64,000 nucleotides of DNA from Dehalococcoidia bacterium UBA1141 (GCA_002311385.1 DCAE01000047.1:154982-218981); one strand, 5' to 3'; positions 54,675 to 63,276 are shown, counted from the first letter of the stretch. Notes: generated from the sequence alone by a model not told the origin. Translations and numbers: made by a program.

Positions 54675-55301
54675 ATGAATTCTCAAGCCAGGGACCTTAG
54701 AAAGCATCGCTTGGTGGACAGCGCCAAGTTGGCATTCGCTGATCGAGGGTACCACGAAACAAGCATTACCGAGATTGTTAGACAAGCAAGGATTGCCAGA
54801 AGCACATTTTATCAGTATTTCGACTCGAAGCTGCACATCTTTGAAAGCATCCTAGAGTCCTTCCTCCAAGACTTGCACGAGTCAATAGAACCCATCTCAG
54901 TAACGCCAGGCTCGGCGCCTACCCTGATCCAGATTCAAGACAATCTGGCTCGAGTACTGAATCTGGTGCTTGAAGAAGGGGATTTAACACGAATGCTCAT
55001 GCACAACACAGGCGCGTTGGACCGGACAATGGTCAGACGCTTGGAGGATTTTTACAGCCAAGCCGCAGGGATGATTCAGCGGTCATTAACTCGGGGCGTA
55101 TCGATGAATCTGGTGCGGCCCTGCGATACCACAATCGTGTCCTACTCGATTATCGGCGCTGTCAAGGAAGTGATTTTCCAGCTCTCGACTTCCAAAGACG
55201 TCAGACCTTCAACACCGGATTTAGTCTCACAACTCCTAGACTTCGCCATGGGTGGCATCTTGGTCCAGTCTCAAAATCCCCTGGCGAGGTTAGTTCGCTA
55301 A
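54675..55301 (+). CDS. TetR family transcriptional regulator
   Basis: A 208-residue regulator. The N-terminal HTH reads LVDSAKLAFADRGYHETSITEIVRQA followed by RIARSTFYQYFDSKLHIF, the canonical TetR pattern. The C-terminal ligand-binding part is not recognisable to a ligand class. A small gene follows directly. Targets are probably nearby, but the neighbouring pathway genes are not clearly marked with operators. Confidence 0.92.
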   Translation: MNSQARDLRKHRLVDSAKLAFADRGYHETSITEIVRQARIARSTFYQYFDSKLHIFESILESFLQDLHESIEPISVTPGSAPTLIQIQDNLARVLNLVLEEGDLTRMLMHNTGALDRTMVRRLEDFYSQAAGMIQRSLTRGVSMNLVRPCDTTIVSYSIIGAVKEVIFQLSTSKDVRPSTPDLVSQLLDFAMGGILVQSQNPLARLVR

Positions 55302-55312
55302 GAACCTCCTGA

Positions 55313-55534
55313 TTGCCGAAGAAGACCGTCCATACTAAATATGAGGTCAAAGACGTGCTTGAGAAGTACAACGTTACGGTGGAACAAATCAAAAGGTACG
55401 TAGCCAAGCATCCCAAACTAAATGACCCCATGCGCAAGATACCTCATCATCACGGCATCGGCACGGCTGCCAACTTCATCGCTATGGTGGCACCTCGCAT
55501 CAAGAAGACCAAAAAGGTCGCGGTAGCAGCCTAG
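55313..55534 (+). CDS. 73-residue basic small protein
   Basis: A lysine-rich protein (KKTVHTKYEVKDVLEKYNV, later PHHHGIGTAANF and KKTKKVAVAA). It could be a nucleic-acid-binding protein. The start is a TTG directly after an in-frame stop, without a clear ribosome-binding site. It lies 11 bp after the TetR gene and is followed at once by a good terminator, which supports a real gene at the end of that transcript. The function is unknown. Confidence 0.55.
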   Translation: MPKKTVHTKYEVKDVLEKYNVTVEQIKRYVAKHPKLNDPMRKIPHHHGIGTAANFIAMVAPRIKKTKKVAVAA

Positions 55535-55555
55535 CTGCAACTCGGGTAACCAAGT

Positions 55556-55587
55556 AAAAAGAGCCCCCAATCTGGGGGGCTCTTTTT
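55556..55587. terminator. Rho-independent terminator
   Basis: AAAAAGAGCCCCC pairs with GGGGGCTCTTTTT around a short loop, with a T-run. It lies 22 bp beyond the small basic protein. Confidence 0.9.
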
Positions 55588-55603
55588 AATTTATTGTCGA
55601 TCC

Positions 55604-55810
55604 CACTCATGGTGAGCCTGTCGCCCCGTCACCGCTCCTGTTTAGCTTCTCAACCCACAACCGCTCGTGGTGAGTTTGTCGAACCATCCCTATTTTTATA
55701 GTGTGTTAGGTACTTTGACGAACCTATGTCCACTGGTGTTTGTGTGTTTGGTGAGTTTCGCCTAAGCACACCCAATGATGGATATCCTTCGACAAGCTCA
55801 GGACGAACGA
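55604..55810. repeat. Dispersed repeat, family D (GTGAG..TTGTCGAA type)
   Basis: CTCGTGGTGAGTTTGTCGAA (near 55664-55683) and an inverted partner CTTCGACAAGCTCAGGACGA near 55788-55807 bracket about 100 bp. A third related piece ATGGTGAGCCTGTCG is at 55609-55623. It lies between the terminator and the guaB remnant, whose 3' end directly abuts it. Repeats of this wording are common in bacterial chromosomes. Confidence 0.6.
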
Positions 55811-56365
55811 TTATTCTTCGCCCGCTTCTCGGATGCCGCTCTTCGTTTGACAGATGAACTGAACTTTCCCCCACATCCGCTCGATATCTTCGGCATCGCA
55901 ATAACTCACCCCCGATCGTAGTCCCGCCATCAGGTGCTGAAAGACTTCGGCAGCAGGCCTCCCGGTAGGGCAACGGGACCTGAATCGCCCAGCCGACAGT
56001 CGCCTCCGTGGATGCCATACCTCGCGTGCTACCTTCATCTTTCTGCCATTGCGTAATATCACAAAACCAGGGCTTTCATTGGGACCCGACAGCATGGTGC
56101 CAAGCTTCACCGTGGAAGCGCCAGCAGCGATGCCTTTGGCAACGACCCCGCGTTTTCGTATCACCGTCAGCTGTGACCTTAATGTCATTCTTCCTGGCCA
56201 CTCGGACCGCGTCTCCATCACGGCGGTGAAATGGGGCACACCAACGCCAGCCACCTGCCGGGTGATCAGCACCAGCAAAACGTCGTCGTAGGCTAAGCCT
56301 AACGGTTCGATCCCGGCATTCGGTCCAATCAATTTTTCCCTTATTTCGATACCACCTCGACCCAA
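55811..56365 (-). pseudogene. guaB (IMP dehydrogenase) remnant
   Basis: A 184-codon open frame that joins two ends of IMP dehydrogenase. The N-terminal part LGLAYDDVLLV is the usual start of GuaB, and residues from about 75 to 184 match its C-terminus: KGIAAGASTVKLGTMLSG, then RNGRKMKVAREVW and the end GRPAAEVFQHLMAGLRSGVSYC. The middle, including the CBS domains and the catalytic Cys loop, is absent. So it cannot be an active enzyme. A real guaB would have to lie elsewhere. Confidence 0.65.
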
Positions 56366-56600
56366 ACTAATTTGTTCCGAATGTCAGCGAACCGCAATAG
56401 CCGGAACGGGTCAACTAGCTTGCATCGAAGATATTTCGTTCACACGGTTTTAACGTGAGTGTATCGGGCGCATCACAGGCTATTCCTGTCTCGGTTGATG
56501 AGCCCAAACACGTCTGCTACACTTCAGGCTGCGATTGGCTTGATAACCTTCCAGAGGTTGTTTATCTCATAGGTTATCGTAATATTTGGAGGCAGTTGAC

Positions 56601-57506
56601 ATGAAATTGGTCTTATTCAACGATTATCGTCTGGGCGTGCTCCAGAATGGCAATGTTGTGGACGCCATGGCCGCCTTGGAAGGCTCCCATTTCCATAAAC
56701 CCCAAGACCTGATGGAAGAGGTCATCGTCGGTTGGGACCGGCTGAAGCCAAAAATCGAGGCGGCGATTCAAGGAAAAGACGGCGTTTCCATCGACAGCGT
56801 CACGCTGCGGGCGCCCGTCCCCAGGCCACCCAAGATTCTCTGCGCAGCGGTCAACTATCTGGAGTTCAATAAAAGAAAGCCAGCAATCTTGGATGCCTTC
56901 CTAAAAGCCCCCAATGCTGTTATATCCACCGGCGAGACCTGCGTGCTTCCGCCGGTGCCCGCATCTGTTTTTCACCACGAGCCGGAATTGGCCTTGGTCA
57001 TCGGTAAGACCGCATCCAATGTTAGCCAGGAAGACGCCCTATCCTACGTGTTCGGCTACTGCAATTTCCTGGACATGTCGGCGCGGGGTCTGCAAGGCGC
57101 GATTGGGAACAGCTTCTTCTTAGGCAAGTGCTGGGACTCCTTCGCTCCCATGGGACCCGCCCTGGTCACAGCCGACGAAATTCCCGACCCCAACAACCTT
57201 CAAATAAAACTTTGGAACAACGATGAGGCCCGCCACGACTTCCCATCCAGCGACATGGCCCATCAAATTCCTGAGCTCATTTCCGAGTTCTCCAAAGTAA
57301 CGACGCTAGAGCCGGGCGACGTGATAGCCACCGGCGTAAATCATCAAGGAATCGGTGCGGTCCAAGATGGGGATAAGCTGCGCATGGAGATTGAGAACAT
57401 GGGCCCGCCCCTGTTCATAAACATAAGTGATCCTTCCAAGCGGGAATGGCCTCGTGGTATCGACACTGATTTTGCTGCGATGATTATCGCCATGGACCCC
57501 GTGTAA
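56601..57506 (+). CDS. Fumarylacetoacetate hydrolase family protein
   Basis: A 301-residue FAH-fold protein, Mg/Mn-dependent, hydrolysing or isomerising C-C bonds of diketo acids, as in aromatic degradation. HHEPELALVIGKTASNVS with the metal-binding Glu, and GYCNFLDMSARGLQ and EPGDVIATGVNHQGIG are typical. The ATG at 56601 with GGAGG 8 nt upstream is chosen over a longer reading. It is followed about 100 bp later by a ring-cleavage dioxygenase gene. Confidence 0.92.
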   Translation: MKLVLFNDYRLGVLQNGNVVDAMAALEGSHFHKPQDLMEEVIVGWDRLKPKIEAAIQGKDGVSIDSVTLRAPVPRPPKILCAAVNYLEFNKRKPAILDAFLKAPNAVISTGETCVLPPVPASVFHHEPELALVIGKTASNVSQEDALSYVFGYCNFLDMSARGLQGAIGNSFFLGKCWDSFAPMGPALVTADEIPDPNNLQIKLWNNDEARHDFPSSDMAHQIPELISEFSKVTTLEPGDVIATGVNHQGIGAVQDGDKLRMEIENMGPPLFINISDPSKREWPRGIDTDFAAMIIAMDPV

Positions 57507-57603
57507 TAACAAGTCCACGCTGATTAGTCGTTGATTAACTAACCCCGTACCGAAGAATCCCCGGTCAGGAAGAATCCCTGGTCAGAAGGAAGGGAGGAGA
57601 ACC

Positions 57604-58671
57604 ATGGCAGAGATATTGGGAGTCGGGCTTACCCACTATCCACCGCTGATAATCCCGGACGAGGAAGGCCGCATACCCTTGCGGATAACCCTGGCCAGGG
57701 ATGAACGGGTACCACCGGAAATGAAAATCCCGACCAACTGGCCTGAAGCTATGCGAATCGAGTATGGGGAGGACGAGGGAGTCACTGCCGCCATCGCCCA
57801 CCGGGAGCGGCTGGTCAAAAGCTTCCTCCGGCTGCGGGACGAGATTGTGGCATTCAATCCCGATTTCGTTCTGATTTGGGGTGACGACCAATACGAGAAT
57901 TTCAAAGAAGACATCATTCCGCCGTTCTGCATACTCGCCTACGACGAGATAGTGTGCCAGCCCTTCGCCGGAGAAGGGCCGTTCAGCGGTAAGAGCAATG
58001 TTTGGAAGGAGCCGGTGGATAAAGAATTCAAGTACCGTGGTCATCCCGAGGCGGCTCGTTTTCTAACTTCTGGCCTGATAAATCAGGGAATCGACATGGC
58101 CTATTCCTACAAGTCCTTGCACCATGCCGGTCTGGCCCACGCATTCATCAACACCCTGATGTACCTCGACTACGACCGCAAGGGATTCGACATTCCCGTG
58201 GTGCCCTTCACAGTGAACTGCTACGGCAGCAAGATCATCAGTAATCGAGGAGGCATCCTTCCCCACAAGGTGAACGGCGTGCCCTTGCCCGTAGACCCTC
58301 CGGGACCCTCGCCCAAACGTTGCATGGAGGTTGGCGCTGCCACGGTCAAGGCATTGCAAGAAAGCCCTTACCGCGTCGCCATGGTCGCCTCGTCAAGCTG
58401 GTCCCATGCCTTCCTGACCGAAAAAAACAATTTCCTCTGGCCGGACATCGAATCGGACCGAGCCAGGTTCGAGGAGTTGAGCAGCGGCAACTACGCTGCG
58501 TGGGCCGACGTTTCCACTGCCATGATAGAGGAGGCCGGCCAACAAGAATTGCTCAACTGGGCCTGCCTTTTGGGGGCAATGCGCGAGTTGGACCGAAAAC
58601 CCGAGATATTGGACTACCTGGAGACCTACGTTCTAAACTCCAACAAATGCATGGCTATATTCAGGCCCTAA
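57604..58671 (+). CDS. Class III (LigB-like) extradiol ring-cleavage dioxygenase
   Basis: A 355-residue dioxygenase that opens catechol- or gallate-type rings with Fe(II). LTHYPPLI has a conserved His, FVLIWGDDQYEN, then SYKSLHHAGLAHAF and ASSSWSHAFL contain further metal and catalytic His. GGGAGG 7 nt before the ATG. The neighbouring FAH hydrolase fits the next steps of aromatic breakdown. The ring substrate is not predictable. Confidence 0.85.
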   Translation: MAEILGVGLTHYPPLIIPDEEGRIPLRITLARDERVPPEMKIPTNWPEAMRIEYGEDEGVTAAIAHRERLVKSFLRLRDEIVAFNPDFVLIWGDDQYENFKEDIIPPFCILAYDEIVCQPFAGEGPFSGKSNVWKEPVDKEFKYRGHPEAARFLTSGLINQGIDMAYSYKSLHHAGLAHAFINTLMYLDYDRKGFDIPVVPFTVNCYGSKIISNRGGILPHKVNGVPLPVDPPGPSPKRCMEVGAATVKALQESPYRVAMVASSSWSHAFLTEKNNFLWPDIESDRARFEELSSGNYAAWADVSTAMIEEAGQQELLNWACLLGAMRELDRKPEILDYLETYVLNSNKCMAIFRP

Positions 58672-58762
58672 CGGAGTCAAAGGCAACCGACCATGATGCT
58701 ACAATAATCATGGCAATCAAAACCAGTTTTCCGCAGACGCTGCAGAACCGTTTAACGAAAAA

Positions 58763-58792
58763 CCTCGGCGTTCTCAGCGCCTCTGCGGTGAG
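58763..58792 (+). repeat. Dispersed repeat, family B, copy 2 (one arm)
   Basis: CCTCGGCGTTCTCAGCGCCTC and the following TGCGGTGAG resemble the right arm of the repeat at 17263-17337 (CCGCGCTCTCCGCGCCTC and TGCGGTAA). It lies just before the ribosome-binding site of the DsbA-like gene. Confidence 0.5.
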
Positions 58793-58832
58793 TCCCACCA
58801 CAAACGATAAAAAGCTTAAGGGGAGGAAAACC

Positions 58833-59441
58833 ATGGCCTCAAATACGCCGGTGGACGTTACTGTCTGGTATGACTACACTTGACCCTTCTGCTACGTCGG
58901 CCTGGCTAGGCTCGACAAAGTTGCTGAGAAGCAAGCCATCAATGTTGACCGCAAACCATATCTCTTGCGCCCTGACAAACCGCCCGAAGGCGAACCTCGG
59001 CGCATGTTTGATGGGGAAACCGAGACTGAGGTCAGCGAGGCTATGCAGGAAAGGGCCAAAGGTGTCGGCCTGACCATGAAGCGGCCCCAATGGTCCCCCA
59101 ACACCATGTTGGTCCACGAGACCACCGCCTACGCCAAGGAGCAGGGCAAAGACCACAAGTTCCACCATGTTGCCGCTGCCGCCTACTGGGAAAATGGTAC
59201 GGACCTAGCGGACCTGGATGTGGTCAAGGGATTCGCCGAGGAAAGCGGCTTAAACTGGGCCGAGTTGGCGCCCCTGCTCGAGTCCCACCACTATCAAGAC
59301 CAGGTGATGCAGAACCACGAGGCGGCCAAATCCCTAGGCGTCGGTGGTACTCCCAGCTACATGATAGCCGGTGAGTTGCTTAAAGGAGATGTCAGCCTGG
59401 AAGAACTGCAAGCCGCCGTTGACAAGGCCGCCAAAGCCTAA
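58833..59441 (+). CDS. DsbA-like (FrnE type) oxidoreductase, probable selenoprotein (UGA at codon 17)
   Basis: A 202-residue DsbA-family thioredoxin-fold protein with an in-frame TGA at 58881-58883. Read through, the N-terminus is VDVTVWYDYT-U-PFCYVGLARL, where family members have CPFC or CPYC; the TGA thus replaces the first active-site Cys, giving U-P-F-C. The helical insert (around LADLDVVKGFAEESGLN) and the cis-proline site VGGTPSYMIAGEL are intact. AAGGGGAGG precedes the ATG by 6 nt. A SECIS-like hairpin follows the TGA. No signal peptide, so it is cytoplasmic. It follows the extradiol dioxygenase gene. A nonsense mutation is the alternative, but the rest is undamaged. Confidence 0.85.
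58881..58916 (+). promoter_or_regulatory. Putative bacterial SECIS element of the DsbA-like gene
   Basis: After the TGA (58881-58883), GTCGGCCT (58896-58903) pairs with AGGC, a bulged T (58912) and CGAC (58908-58916), around the tetraloop GGCT (58904-58907). The loop GG begins 21 nt after the UGA, the same distance as in the DUF3179 gene. A bulged U in the upper stem is also a feature of known bacterial SECIS elements. Confidence 0.78.
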
Positions 59442-59472
59442 ACCTACCGGCGATCACGTACCATGCCAATAA

Positions 59473-59510
59473 AGAAGAGAGCCTTCGAGTTAACTCGAAG
59501 GCTCTCTTCT
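59473..59510. terminator. Bidirectional terminator, perfect 38-bp palindrome
   Basis: The 19-base arms 59473-59491 and 59492-59510 (AGAAGAGAGCCTTCGAG...) are exact reverse complements centred on GTTAAC. It lies between the convergent DsbA-like and haloacetate dehalogenase genes. Confidence 0.85.
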
Positions 59511-59545
59511 AATTTCCTGAAACACAGTCTGCGTCCCCCAATCAC

Positions 59546-60418
59546 CTACTCCAACAAGAAAGCCTTAATGGCGGCGTATATCTCATCGGGCTGCTCCTCC
59601 GCCATGTAGTGGCCGCAGGTGAAGGACTGACCCCGGACGTTCGTCGCATACTCCTTCCAAACTCCAAGGACGTCCTGAGTGCGCCCGACGTAGCCCGTCT
59701 CGCTCCACATAGCCAGCATGGGACAGCTAACCTTATTATCAAAGTCGGCCTCGTCATGAACCAAGTCGATGCTGGCACCTGCCCGGTAATCCTCGCAGGT
59801 GCCATGGATTGCCGCCGGGTCGCAGAAGCAACGTACGTACTCTTCCAAAGCCTCCGGCGGGAAAACCTGGGTGGAATCCTTGGTGCGCTCAAACCCACGG
59901 CGAATGAAGTAATCAGCGTCGGCTCCAATCACTCTCTCGGGAAAATCAAATGGTTGAATCAAAAAGAACCAGTGGTAGGTATTGGTAGCCATTTCCTGAT
60001 TCACAATCTGAAACATTGTGCGGGTGGGGATGATGTCCAAAGTCGCCAATTTTTGGACACGTTGGGGATTGTCCTTGGTCAAACGGTGCGACACTCTGGC
60101 TCCCCGGTCGTGACCTACCAACAAGAACTGGTCAAAGCCAAGAGCCTCCATGACGTCCACTTGGTCTTGGGCCATAACCCGCTTGGAGTAATTCATGTGG
60201 TCCGGGTCCCCCACCGGTTTGCCGCTGTCGCCGTAGCCTCTCAAGTCCGGAGCCACCACCGTAAAGTCCTGAGCCAAGCGGGGCGCAATCTTATGCCACA
60301 TTACGTGGGACTGGGGATATCCGTGGAGCAGCAGTAGGGGCGGACCGCTCCCTCCTGTCACCAGGTTGATGGTAGTGCCGATGGTCTCTATCTGACGAGT
60401 CTCGAATCCCTCAAACAT
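59546..60418 (-). CDS. Haloacetate (fluoroacetate) dehalogenase-like alpha/beta hydrolase
   Basis: A 290-residue alpha/beta hydrolase. LLLLHGYPQS, DLRGYGDSGKP and nucleophile motif VGHDRGARVS (D104, R105, R108) match the fluoroacetate dehalogenase signature, in which the two Arg bind the carboxylate. HWFFLIQPFD (H149, W150) and CEDYRAGA (tyrosine at 211) are the halide-pocket residues, and the catalytic His is in CGHYMAEEQPDE. Numbering and wording closely follow the characterised enzymes, so C-F or C-Cl hydrolysis of haloacetate is likely. Start at the ATG (60418), AGGTGA 6 nt before it. Confidence 0.88.
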   Translation of the reverse strand: MFEGFETRQIETIGTTINLVTGGSGPPLLLLHGYPQSHVMWHKIAPRLAQDFTVVAPDLRGYGDSGKPVGDPDHMNYSKRVMAQDQVDVMEALGFDQFLLVGHDRGARVSHRLTKDNPQRVQKLATLDIIPTRTMFQIVNQEMATNTYHWFFLIQPFDFPERVIGADADYFIRRGFERTKDSTQVFPPEALEEYVRCFCDPAAIHGTCEDYRAGASIDLVHDEADFDNKVSCPMLAMWSETGYVGRTQDVLGVWKEYATNVRGQSFTCGHYMAEEQPDEIYAAIKAFLLE

Positions 60419-60472
60419 GGTTTTCACCTAACGCTAAATTCCTGGCTTAAATATTTGGCTTAAATTCCTGGC

Positions 60473-61645
60473 CTAAGTTAATGGCCTAAATTGCCGAAAA
60501 AACTCCCTTATATCCTCAGCCAATAATTTTGGTTCTTCCATGGCCGCAAAGTGGCCGCCCCTGGGCATTTCGGTCCACCGGGCAACGTTGCAGGCCCGTT
60601 CCGCCCATTCCTTGGGCGGGTGGCTCTGGTCTTGGGCAAAGATGGCGATGCCGCAGGGCACTTCTATCCTCTGGCCTTGAGCCAGGTGGGAAGGCTTTGC
60701 CCGGTTCTCGAAATACAGACGGTTGGCAGAACCGATGCCGCTGGAGAACCAGTAAATTGCGATGTTGGTCAGCAACTCGTCCACCGTGTAGTAGTTGCGC
60801 CGCTCCTCTGGTTTCTCGTCCAAACCCCAAGTGCGCCAACGGTCCACGATCCAAGCCGCCAGACCCGCAGGCGAATCGGTCAGACCGTAGGCAAGGGTTT
60901 GCGGTTTGGTGCTTTGAATGTGAAAATAACCTCCCTCTCCTTGACTCCAAGCTTCTCTTTCGTCCAAATAAGCCTTTTCCTGAGCTGTAATCTCTGCTGA
61001 ACCCGGCCCAAGGTAAGGGCTGAACAAGGCAGTGCTGACCGACGTCAGATGGATGGCCATCACCTTAACGGCATGGTCTGCGCCCAACCTGGCGGTCACC
61101 CCTGCTCCCCAGTCGCCACCTTGGGCCGCAAATCGTTGGTAACCCAGTCCCTCCGTCATCAGTTTCGCCCAGACCCCGGCCACGGCGGCCAGGTTCATTC
61201 CGGGGGCCGTGGGACGGTCGGAGAAGCCGTAACCGGGCAAGGACGGCACCACAACGTCGAAAGAGTCCATTGGGTCGCCTCCGTAGGCGCCCGGGTCTGT
61301 CAGCATCGGGATAATCTTCAGCATCTCGAAGAAGGTGCCGGGCCAGCCGTGGGTGATAATCAGTGGTATCGGGTTTGGGCCTTTGCCTTTTTCATGAATG
61401 AAATGAATCCCCAGATCGTCCACATCGGCCCGGTAATGGTGGAAGGCGTTGATCTTTTCTTCCTGGGCTCGCCAATCAAACCCGGCCTGCCAATGCGCCA
61501 CCAACTCCTTAACGTAAGCCAAGTCCGCGCCGTAGTCCCATCCGGAACCGAGCACCTCGTCAGGCCAACGGGTGCGGGCCAACCGCCTCCCCAGGTCTTC
61601 TAAGTCCGAATCCGGGATATTCACACGATAATCTTGAATGTTCAT
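60473..61645 (-). CDS. Epoxide hydrolase (EHN-domain type)
   Basis: A 390-residue microsomal-type epoxide hydrolase. The EHN N-terminal domain covers about residues 1-100 (IPDSDLEDLGRRLARTRWPD, then AFHHYRADVDDLGIHFIHE). The alpha/beta core has LIITHGWPGTFFEML, the nucleophile in AAQGGDWGAGV (Asp) and the C-terminal GGHFAAMEEP with the His base. It opens epoxides to diols. It is directly upstream of the dehalogenase on the same strand, about 55 bp apart, so the two may be cotranscribed. Confidence 0.9.
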   Translation of the reverse strand: MNIQDYRVNIPDSDLEDLGRRLARTRWPDEVLGSGWDYGADLAYVKELVAHWQAGFDWRAQEEKINAFHHYRADVDDLGIHFIHEKGKGPNPIPLIITHGWPGTFFEMLKIIPMLTDPGAYGGDPMDSFDVVVPSLPGYGFSDRPTAPGMNLAAVAGVWAKLMTEGLGYQRFAAQGGDWGAGVTARLGADHAVKVMAIHLTSVSTALFSPYLGPGSAEITAQEKAYLDEREAWSQGEGGYFHIQSTKPQTLAYGLTDSPAGLAAWIVDRWRTWGLDEKPEERRNYYTVDELLTNIAIYWFSSGIGSANRLYFENRAKPSHLAQGQRIEVPCGIAIFAQDQSHPPKEWAERACNVARWTEMPRGGHFAAMEEPKLLAEDIREFFRQFRPLT

Positions 61646-61837
61646 GATTTCCTAACTTATCGATCTTTACCTAGCTTGGCGAAACATAGCCTGCCATACT
61701 TCTTGCCATACATAACGAAGGCGAAATATCCCAGCCAGTCAAGGCTGAGGCCTCATTATAGCAACACGCACCGGCAGTAAGCCCGGTGGTATAGTAGGGG
61801 CGGTTCGGTAAAAATGGAATATGGGACAGGATAGCTT

Positions 61838-63004
61838 ATGGAATCCGTATTAATAGTGGGCGCCGGGATGTTCGGGCTCACAACCGCGATAGAACTCCGC
61901 CGCAGGGGCTACTCTGTGACAGTCTTGGATCCCGGACCTTTGCCCCATCCGTTGGCGGCTTCCAACGACACCAGCCGCATGGTTCGTATGGACTACGGCG
62001 ATGATGCCCTTTACGTGGAACTTGCTGGCAAAGCGATTGAAGGGTGGCGCGTTTGGAACCAGCAGAGCGGCCGAACCCTATACCATGAGGACGGGTTTCT
62101 AATGGCCTGCAGTCAGCCCATGGCTCCAGGTGAGTTCGAACACGACAGTTACCAGTACTTGAGCAAGCAGGGTTACGACCTACAACGCATGGACTCGGGC
62201 CGAATAAAGCAACAGTATCCTCTCTGGAATGGTGATAGATATAAAGATGGGTACCTGAATCCTGCAGCGGGTTGGGCCGAGGCTGCAAACACTGTAATCT
62301 GGTTGGCGGAAGAAGCTCAGGCGAGCGGCGTGGAACTTCGTTTGGATACTCAAGTCTCTGGATTCATCGAAGCTGATAATAGAATCACTGGGGTAATTAC
62401 CTCCGGCGGATACCGGGAATCTGCCGAATTGGTAGTGGTCGCCGCAGGCGCATGGACTGCTGCACTTTTACCTGATTTGGCCGAAGTAATGCAACCGGTT
62501 GGACAGCCCATCGTGTACTTGCAACCTGTCGACCCGGACCTCTACCGTGGGCCCCAATTCCCTCCTTGGGCAGCCGATATCCCTAGGACCGGATGGTACG
62601 GTTTCCCTGCGAACCGGGACGGTATCGTCAAGATTTCCAACCACGGACCGGGACGCCCCATGACAACCGAAGAACCCCGGGACCTTAACGCTGCCGAGGT
62701 TTCCCGGTTCAATTCCTTCATCAAGGACACCATCCCGTCGTTGGCCGAGGCCCCGATAGTCAACAGCCGCTTGTGTTTATACTGCGACACCTGGGACGGA
62801 AATTTCTGGATCGGCCACCATCCCAACAAAGGGGGGTTAGTTGTGGCGGCGGGAGGCAGCGGCCACGGATTCAAGTTCGCCCCGGTTATGGGCGGCCTCA
62901 TTGCCGACGCAATCGAGAAGGTAGACACACCCTACGCTGAGCGGTTCGCTTGGCGGCCAAAGGGCGAAGCAACCGCCGAGGCCATACGTTATACCGGGGA
63001 GTAA
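61838..63004 (+). CDS. FAD-dependent amine/D-amino-acid oxidase family (sarcosine oxidase-like)
   Basis: A 388-residue DAO-fold flavoenzyme. The FAD motif VLIVGAGMFGLTTAIELRRRGY starts at residue 4. ASNDTSRMVRMDYGDD and the C-terminal GGLVVAAGGSGHGFKFAPVMGG match monomeric sarcosine oxidase/SolA-type enzymes, which oxidise N-methyl or secondary amines to imines and H2O2. The substrate is not certain. It precedes a small GatC-like gene and an amidase gene. Confidence 0.88.
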   Translation: MESVLIVGAGMFGLTTAIELRRRGYSVTVLDPGPLPHPLAASNDTSRMVRMDYGDDALYVELAGKAIEGWRVWNQQSGRTLYHEDGFLMACSQPMAPGEFEHDSYQYLSKQGYDLQRMDSGRIKQQYPLWNGDRYKDGYLNPAAGWAEAANTVIWLAEEAQASGVELRLDTQVSGFIEADNRITGVITSGGYRESAELVVVAAGAWTAALLPDLAEVMQPVGQPIVYLQPVDPDLYRGPQFPPWAADIPRTGWYGFPANRDGIVKISNHGPGRPMTTEEPRDLNAAEVSRFNSFIKDTIPSLAEAPIVNSRLCLYCDTWDGNFWIGHHPNKGGLVVAAGGSGHGFKFAPVMGGLIADAIEKVDTPYAERFAWRPKGEATAEAIRYTGE

Positions 63005-63060
63005 TCAAGCATACTGCTGGACGAACCGGGAAATCCATCACAACTATAAAAGGAGACACC

Positions 63061-63276
63061 ATGAGTTCAACAGGTGACCAACAGGACTCTCAACAAGTTT
63101 CAATCGAAAGGCTCAAATTAATGGCGGAACTTGCGGGTTTGAACATGACCGACGAGGAAGTAGAAGAGATAAAACCCCTATTCGACCTGCACTACCAATA
63201 CGCCAAACAACTACACGACGTGGATTTGGGCGCAGAAGAAATAGCTGTCTCTTTCGAGGCTGACTGGCCCGAATAG
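63061..63276 (+). CDS. GatC/AtzG-like small subunit upstream of an amidase
   Basis: A 71-residue acidic helical protein. ERLKLMAELAGLNMTDEEVEEIKP and later DVDLGAEEIAVSFEADWPE resemble the GatC-type or AtzG-like small subunits that hold GatA-type amidases together. AAAAGGAGA lies 6 nt before the ATG at 63061. The amidase gene starts 75 bp downstream. A longer reading from 62950 overlaps the oxidase and lacks support. Confidence 0.72.
   Translation: MSSTGDQQDSQQVSIERLKLMAELAGLNMTDEEVEEIKPLFDLHYQYAKQLHDVDLGAEEIAVSFEADWPE

Noticed and set aside
55650..56018. Minus-strand frame overlapping repeat D and the guaB remnant
   Set aside because: It is out of frame with the guaB text and its sequence is that of the repeat.
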